A DNA stretch of 37,534 bases from Acidobacteriota bacterium (GTDB lineage Bacteria > Acidobacteriota > Polarisedimenticolia > JACPZX01): the NCBI GenBank assembly GCA_016195325.1, contig JACPZX010000047.1:1-37534 (forward strand), read 5' to 3'. A model generated the notes under the pieces. It worked only from the letters and a program-made list of their open reading frames with translations. It was not told where the DNA came from and did not search any database. This document shows positions 32,878-37,534 of the stretch, one piece after another; within the stretch, counting starts at the first letter, position 1; each line of letters opens with the position of its first letter. A program made the translations under genes and the position numbers.

Positions 32878-33305
32878 CAATGGACCATTCCCAGATCGTC
32901 CGACTCGAGCGGCGAGGGGATCGGCGAGGCGTGGTGGAGCACCATGCGCCAGCGCCCCGACTCGCGCACGAAGAGGTTCGTGGCGCGCGCGACGCTCATC
33001 TGATCGCCCGATTCGTTCTGGTTGCGGATCTGCTCCAGGCACTGCACCCAGGCCACCTCGCCGAAGACGCTGATCTCGACCTCGGCGGCCTCGACGTTCA
33101 GCGAGCCCCCGGCGGTGAAGATCGAGTGCCACGACTCGCGGATCGCGGACCAGCCGACGAGGACGTCCCAGCCCGGGTGGATGCAGCGGGCGGTCATGGT
33201 GTGGGACCAGACCTCCTCCATCTTGTCGAGGTCCGAGTCGTTCAGCGCCTCGTAGAACTGCAGGTTCGCCTTCTCGGCCTCGCTCACGTCGATTTCGATA
33301 GCCAT
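32877..33305 (-). CDS. SnoaL-like / NTF2-fold protein
   Basis: The 142-residue cytoplasmic protein has the SnoaL-like pattern: an N-terminal helix pair (EAEKANLQFYEALNDSDLDKM), VWSHTMTARCIHPGWDVLVG, WHSIFTAG, and beta-strands ending GRWRMVLHHASPI. Such DUF4440/SnoaL_3 proteins occur as small enzymes or binding domains. GAGAGGG lies just before the ATG at 33305. The stop overlaps the aminotransferase ATG, so both are translated together. The ATG-containing frame upstream to 33512 is not family-like. Confidence 0.87.
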   Translation of the reverse strand: MAIEIDVSEAEKANLQFYEALNDSDLDKMEEVWSHTMTARCIHPGWDVLVGWSAIRESWHSIFTAGGSLNVEAAEVEISVFGEVAWVQCLEQIRNQNESGDQMSVARATNLFVRESGRWRMVLHHASPIPSPLESDDLGMVH

Positions 33306-33351
33306 GACCCTCTCGCGCCGTCGAGCCCCGCCGCTTCGGGCCGCGGGGCAG

Positions 33352-33381
33352 TTGATTTCCATTTCCGGGCGCCCGTATTCT
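33352..33381 (+). promoter_or_regulatory. Candidate promoter of the TPR-glycosidase locus
   Basis: TTGATT (33352-33357), 18-base spacer, TATTCT (33376-33381); four of six matches at each box. Transcription would start near 33388, about 90 bases before the proposed start codon. The spot favours a start downstream of here and not the ATG at 33304. Confidence 0.5.
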
Positions 33382-33480
33382 ATCCCCCTCGAGGCGCGTT
33401 CAGGCCCTCGTCCAGCACGGAGCGACCCGGAATCGCTCGATGTTAGCAGAACTCGAGAGACTCCCAACTCAGGAGAAGGC

Positions 33481-36240
33481 ATCGAATCCTTCCGGCGCCA
33501 CCGTTCGAGCACAGCTCTTCTGAGAACGACCCTCTCGGCGCTCCTCGCCCTCGCCGCGGCGGGGACGGATCCCCGGCTCGTCGCCGGGGCCGGCGAGGCC
33601 CCCGGCGCGGGGAATCCGGCCGCGGAGCAGCCGGCGCCGAAGCCCCCCGACGCGTACGCGCGCGCCCTCTCCCTCTACCGCGCGGAGAAGTTCCCGGACG
33701 CGGCGGCGGTGCTCGAGGAGGCGATCCGGTCGGGGGTGGGCGGACGCGGCTACTCGGCGCTCCTCGGCTGGGCCCTGGTGAGGATGCTCCGCTACGACGA
33801 CGCGGCCGCCGCCTTCCGCGCCGAGCTGAAGCTCGAGCCGGGGTCGAGCGAGGCGCGGCAGGGGCTCGCCCTCTCCCTCGCGGGGGCCGGTGACGCGCAG
33901 GGGGCGCTCGAGATCGCGCTCCCCCTCGCCGCCGAGCGCCCCGACGACCCCGACGTCGCCGCCATCGCCGCACGGGCGCTGGGCGCCGCACGCGGCCTCG
34001 CCGACCGGCGGATCGGCGACGCGCCCCCCGCCTCCCCCCCCGTCGCGCACGCGAGATCCGGGCCGTCGCACCTCGAGGTCGCCTGGAAGGGGCGCTTCGT
34101 CCCGATCTTCGTCAAAGGAGTGAACCTCGGGGTCGCCCTCCCGGGGAAGTTTCCCGCCGAGTTCCCCGAGGAGGTCGCGACGTACCGGGAGTGGCTGGAC
34201 CTGATCGGGAGGATGGGGGCGAACGCCGTCCGCCTGTACACGCTCCTCCCTCCCGCGTTCTACGACGCGCTGAAGGCGCACAACGACGCCGCAGCCGCCG
34301 CCTCACCCGGCGCGTCGACGCCTCCCCCGGGATATCTTTGGCTCTTCCAGGGGGTGTGGACCGAGCTTCCGGACGGCGACGACTACGACGGGCCGGCGTT
34401 CGCCGGCGCCTTCCTCGAGGAGGGAGAGCGGATCCTCGACGCCCTCCACGGCCGGATCGCGGTGGCCTTCCGCCCCGGCCACGCCTGCGGCCTCTACCGA
34501 TCCGACGTCTCGGGGATGACGATCGGCATCATCCTCGGGCGCGAGTGGGAGCCCTACTCCGTCGACGCGTACGACCGCGCGCACCCCGCGGCGTCGTTCG
34601 CGGGCCGTTATTTCAGGATGGAGAGCGGCACCGCGATGGAGGCGTGGGCCGCGCGCGCGATGGAGCACACCGTCGCGTACGAGATGCGGAGGTACGGCGC
34701 GACGCGGCCTACCGCGTTCACGAACTGGCCGACCCTCGACCCGCTGCGCCACCCGACCGAGGCGACGAAGGCCGAGGAGGAGGCGATCGCGAGAAAGCTC
34801 GGCCTCCCCTTCGACGCGGCGCGGGTGAGGGAGTACGACAACGACGGAGCCGGCATCGACGCCAACCGTATCAGGCCGACGCGCGAGGCCCTCGGCGGGC
34901 AGTTCGCTTCGTACCATGCGTACCCCTACTACCCGGACTTCATGAACAACGACCCGGACTACGCGCGGGCGCGGGACGCCCGGGGGACGGACAACTACAT
35001 TGGGTACCTCCGGGATCTGAAGCACCACCACGCGTCGATGCCGCTCATGATCTCGGAGGTGGGAGTCCCCACCTCGCGCGGCGTGGCGCACGTGCAGCCG
35101 CAGGGGATGAACCACGGCGGCCACAACGAAGTGGAGCAGGGGGAGATCGACGCGCGGCTCATGGAGAACATCCACGACGCAGGCTGCGCCGGCGGGATCC
35201 TCTTCGCATGGCTGGACGAGTGGTTCAAGAGGAACTGGCTCGTGATGGAGTTCGAGCAGCCCGCCGAGCGCAACGTGAAGTGGCTGAACGCCCTCGACCC
35301 CGAGCAGAACTACGGCCTCCTCGCCGCGCGGCCCGGGAGCGCGGGCCCCCTCGTCACCCTCGACGGAAGGACCGGCGACTGGAAGGGGCGCGCGCCTCTC
35401 ATGACCCACGGCGCCGGGGAGGCGGGGGCGGCGGGGCTCTCGGCGATCTGGGCCGCGAGCGACGAGGCGTACCTGTACCTGCGGGTCGACGCGAGCGGCG
35501 TCTCCCCGGGCGGCGACGGCGGCTGGAAGGGGCCGCGCTTCCTGATCGGCCTCGACACGTACGGCGCCGATCTGGGCGACACCTCGTTCCCGCGCGATCT
35601 CGGCGTGCGCGCCCCGACCGGCATGGAGTTCATGATCGATCTCGCGGGAGAGGCGTCGAGCCGGATCCTCGTCGACACCCCGTACGACCTCTTCACGCAC
35701 CGCTACGACCGTCCCTTCCGCAGCGCGCCGAACGACGACGGGCGCTACATCGACATCCGCGTCGAGACGAACCGGAGCCGGATCGGGCGCGACGGGACGA
35801 TATACCCTTCGGTGATGCACGACCTGAGCCCCCTGCGCCCCGGCACGACCGACCCCGCCGACGCCGCGTACGACGATCTCGCGGACTATGCGTTCGACGC
35901 GTCGGCGGGGGTCTTCGAGGTGCGGATTCCGTGGGGTCTCCTCAACGTGACCGACCCGTCGTCGCGCCGCGTCGTGGACGACGACCCGAAGAACCTCGAC
36001 GAGGTGGGGACGCGCGTGACGGAGGGGTTCCGCGTGTACGCGGTCGCGTACGACCCGGCGAGCCGCGCGGTCCTCGACACCCTCCCCGAGCGCGGGCCGG
36101 ACGGCCGCCTCGCCGCGACCGCGTCGTCGCTCTACACGTGGAAGACCTGGGAGCAGCCCACCTTCCACACGCGCCCGAAGAAATCCTACGAGATCGTCCG
36201 GAAGTGCTTCCTCGCCCTTCCCGACGCGGTGACTCCGTGA
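33481..36240 (+). CDS. Secreted TPR plus glycoside-hydrolase-like (GH-A type) protein
   Basis: From the proposed ATC start at 33481 the product has 919 residues. It begins with a signal peptide (ESFRRHRSSTALLR, then TTLSALLALAAAG), followed by TPR-like helices (about 55-150). A TIM-barrel-like domain (about 195-610) has FVKGVNLGVALPGKFP, candidate acid/base Glu355 in GREWEP and candidate nucleophile Glu526 in MISEVGVP. A C-terminal beta-sandwich (about 620-915) includes AYLYLRVDASG. AGGAG lies five bases before the ATC; the frame's ATG at 33304 lies upstream of the promoter and gives a non-signal N terminus. The stop overlaps the next gene (GTGA). It probably acts on an exopolysaccharide; that is inference. 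Confidence 0.8.
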   Translation: MESFRRHRSSTALLRTTLSALLALAAAGTDPRLVAGAGEAPGAGNPAAEQPAPKPPDAYARALSLYRAEKFPDAAAVLEEAIRSGVGGRGYSALLGWALVRMLRYDDAAAAFRAELKLEPGSSEARQGLALSLAGAGDAQGALEIALPLAAERPDDPDVAAIAARALGAARGLADRRIGDAPPASPPVAHARSGPSHLEVAWKGRFVPIFVKGVNLGVALPGKFPAEFPEEVATYREWLDLIGRMGANAVRLYTLLPPAFYDALKAHNDAAAAASPGASTPPPGYLWLFQGVWTELPDGDDYDGPAFAGAFLEEGERILDALHGRIAVAFRPGHACGLYRSDVSGMTIGIILGREWEPYSVDAYDRAHPAASFAGRYFRMESGTAMEAWAARAMEHTVAYEMRRYGATRPTAFTNWPTLDPLRHPTEATKAEEEAIARKLGLPFDAARVREYDNDGAGIDANRIRPTREALGGQFASYHAYPYYPDFMNNDPDYARARDARGTDNYIGYLRDLKHHHASMPLMISEVGVPTSRGVAHVQPQGMNHGGHNEVEQGEIDARLMENIHDAGCAGGILFAWLDEWFKRNWLVMEFEQPAERNVKWLNALDPEQNYGLLAARPGSAGPLVTLDGRTGDWKGRAPLMTHGAGEAGAAGLSAIWAASDEAYLYLRVDASGVSPGGDGGWKGPRFLIGLDTYGADLGDTSFPRDLGVRAPTGMEFMIDLAGEASSRILVDTPYDLFTHRYDRPFRSAPNDDGRYIDIRVETNRSRIGRDGTIYPSVMHDLSPLRPGTTDPADAAYDDLADYAFDASAGVFEVRIPWGLLNVTDPSSRRVVDDDPKNLDEVGTRVTEGFRVYAVAYDPASRAVLDTLPERGPDGRLAATASSLYTWKTWEQPTFHTRPKKSYEIVRKCFLALPDAVTP

Positions 36241-37534
36241 GGGCCTCGCGCATCGCGTGCGCGCTCGCGATCGCGATCGCCGTCGCCCAGGGGGCGCGCG
36301 CCGCAGGAAAGGGAGACGCGGAGTACGCCGCCGGCGAGATCGCGTTCCGCCAGGGGGACAACACCGCGGCGGAGGCCCACTTCCGGAAGGCGATCGAGGC
36401 CGATCCCGACAACCTGAGGGCTCTCGTGAAGCTCGCGACGGTCGTCTCATACTCCGATCGGCTGGCGGAGGCGGTGGACCTTTACGATCGCGCCCTGAAG
36501 ATCGACCCGGGAAGCGCCGACGCGCGCTCCGGCCTCGCCCGGACCCTCTCGTGGAAGGGGGACTACGATCGAGCGATCGAGATCTACAGGGGCCTTCTCG
36601 CGGAGAGCCCGGACAGCCGCGACGCCTCTCTCGGCCTCGCGAGGACGCTCGCGTGGACGGGCCGCACCGCAGAGTCCCGGGACGCGTACCTCGGGATCCT
36701 CGCGGCGAACCCTCAGGACGTCGAGGCGCGCAACGGCCTCGCCGCGTCCCTCTCGTGGGCCGGGCATCTCGACGACGCGCTGGCCCTCTACGACGAGACG
36801 CTGACGATCGCCCCGGACAACAAGGACGCGCTCGCCGGGAGGGCCCGCGTCCTCCAATGGCAGGGGCGCCCGCGGCCCGCGGCCCGGGCGGCCGCCGCCG
36901 CGCTCCGGGCGCACCCCGACGACCGCGAGGCGCAGAAGGTCGACGCGTCGATCCGCGACGGGCTGGCCACGGTCGTCGACGGCGCCGTGGGGTTCGTGCA
37001 CGACACCGACCGGAACGAGATCAACACGGAGCACGCAGGGGCAACTCTCTCCCCCTCCCCGTCGCTGACGGTGGGAGGGTCGCTCGATCGGTTCGGCGCC
37101 CGGGGCCCGGGAGCTTCCTCGGGCCTCATCGACGAGAGCCTCCTGTCGCCACGCGCCTCGCTCACGTACCGGTTCGACGGCGGCCTCGCGCTCTCCGGCG
37201 CCGCGGGCGCGGATCGCGTCGACGGAGCCGAATCGACCACCCACTTCGCCGGATCCGCGGGCGCGGCCTACCGCATCGACGACCACTGGTCGATCTCGGG
37301 CGCCGCTTCGAAGGGGGTCTTCGCGGCCACGGCCCGGAGCCTCCTCGCCGACGTCGAGATCCGATCTCTCTCCGCGACCGCGGCCCTCACGCCGATCCCG
37401 TCGATCGGAGTCCGCGTGACCGCCGAGAGCGACACGTTCACGGATGAGAACGCCCGCCGGCTCCTCGCCTGCTACGCCCGCTGGGCGCTCCCGCTCCGGA
37501 GGCCCCGCGTCGGCGTGTCGTGGTCGGTGCGCGA
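36237..37534 (+). CDS. TPR protein with YaiO-like outer-membrane barrel (3' end missing)
   Basis: The frame opens with GTG at 36237, overlapping the upstream stop, and runs off the window after 432 codons. A signal peptide (RASRIACALAIAIAVAQGARA) leads into about six TPR units (24-245), for example AEAHFRKAIEADPDNLRALV, AVDLYDRALKIDPGSADARS, AIEIYRGLLAESPDSRDASL and ALALYDETLTIAPDNKDALA. From about residue 255 alternating strands (VVDGAVGFVHD, LTVGGSLDRFG, ASLTYRFDGGLALSGAAG, AGAAYRIDDHWSISGAAS) indicate a beta-barrel. TPR plus barrel is the layout of YaiO/PgaA-like polysaccharide secretion proteins. The gene is complete at its 5' end. Confidence 0.85.
   Translation, partial: MRASRIACALAIAIAVAQGARAAGKGDAEYAAGEIAFRQGDNTAAEAHFRKAIEADPDNLRALVKLATVVSYSDRLAEAVDLYDRALKIDPGSADARSGLARTLSWKGDYDRAIEIYRGLLAESPDSRDASLGLARTLAWTGRTAESRDAYLGILAANPQDVEARNGLAASLSWAGHLDDALALYDETLTIAPDNKDALAGRARVLQWQGRPRPAARAAAAALRAHPDDREAQKVDASIRDGLATVVDGAVGFVHDTDRNEINTEHAGATLSPSPSLTVGGSLDRFGARGPGASSGLIDESLLSPRASLTYRFDGGLALSGAAGADRVDGAESTTHFAGSAGAAYRIDDHWSISGAASKGVFAATARSLLADVEIRSLSATAALTPIPSIGVRVTAESDTFTDENARRLLACYARWALPLRRPRVGVSWSVR

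Noticed and set aside
34303-36450. A 715-codon antisense frame over the glycosidase-like gene
   Set aside because: Same shadow effect; no motifs, and the sense strand has clear domains.

Overview
The window is very G+C-rich DNA, with third codon positions almost all G or C, from a free-living bacterium. I saw no rRNA, tRNA, CRISPR array, phage or insertion sequence. Several features suggest an uncultured Acidobacteriota or a near relative: a large secreted Asp-box (VPS10-like) repeat protein, a TPR plus glycosidase-like protein beside a YaiO-like barrel, outer-membrane proteins and SD-led genes with mixed ATG/GTG/TTG starts. This assignment is inference, since no phylogenetic marker gene is present. 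Both ends cut through genes.

Left part (1-8274). A minus-strand operon reads lpdA, E1-beta, E2, lipB, lipA, rhomboid protease. It makes most of a 2-oxo-acid dehydrogenase complex together with the enzymes that synthesise and attach its lipoyl cofactor. The E1-alpha gene is not in the cluster. Divergently, a Na/phosphate-symporter-like membrane protein is followed by a two-domain universal stress protein.

Second part (8275-12640). A secreted protein with a mirror-symmetric six-cysteine tail and a 39-residue peptide gene (9115-9234) lie on the minus strand. The peptide has its own promoter and intrinsic terminator and a YxxPxI motif like that of RiPP leaders. No modifying enzymes are in the window, so it looks like an orphan peptide. 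An arsenic island follows: an ACR3-type arsenite exporter divergent from arsR-arsC, with interleaved promoters. A FAD-dependent amine/amino-acid oxidase-like gene converges on arsC.

Middle (12718-26950). A plus-strand run begins at a good promoter: Asp-box protein, molybdopterin oxidoreductase, addB, addA. The last three are closely packed. addA is broken by a frameshift that probably accompanies an internal deletion between helicase motifs. Converging on it is a stand-alone RecB-like PD-(D/E)XK nuclease whose C terminus ends in QLPLF, a classical sliding-clamp binding motif. Next come a small hypothetical gene, a small outer-membrane barrel and a HAD protein with an altered catalytic motif.

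Right part (26951-37534). This holds a large protein of unknown function, an EamA transporter, a secreted HExxH metalloprotease, and a two-gene MerR-regulated unit with a textbook long-spacer promoter and a secreted His/Cys/Met-containing protein. A minus-strand trio follows (SnoaL-like, class V aminotransferase, 87-residue protein). The window ends in a two-gene locus of a TPR/glycosidase-like protein and a TPR/YaiO-like outer-membrane protein. The glycosidase-like gene appears to start at an ATC codon.
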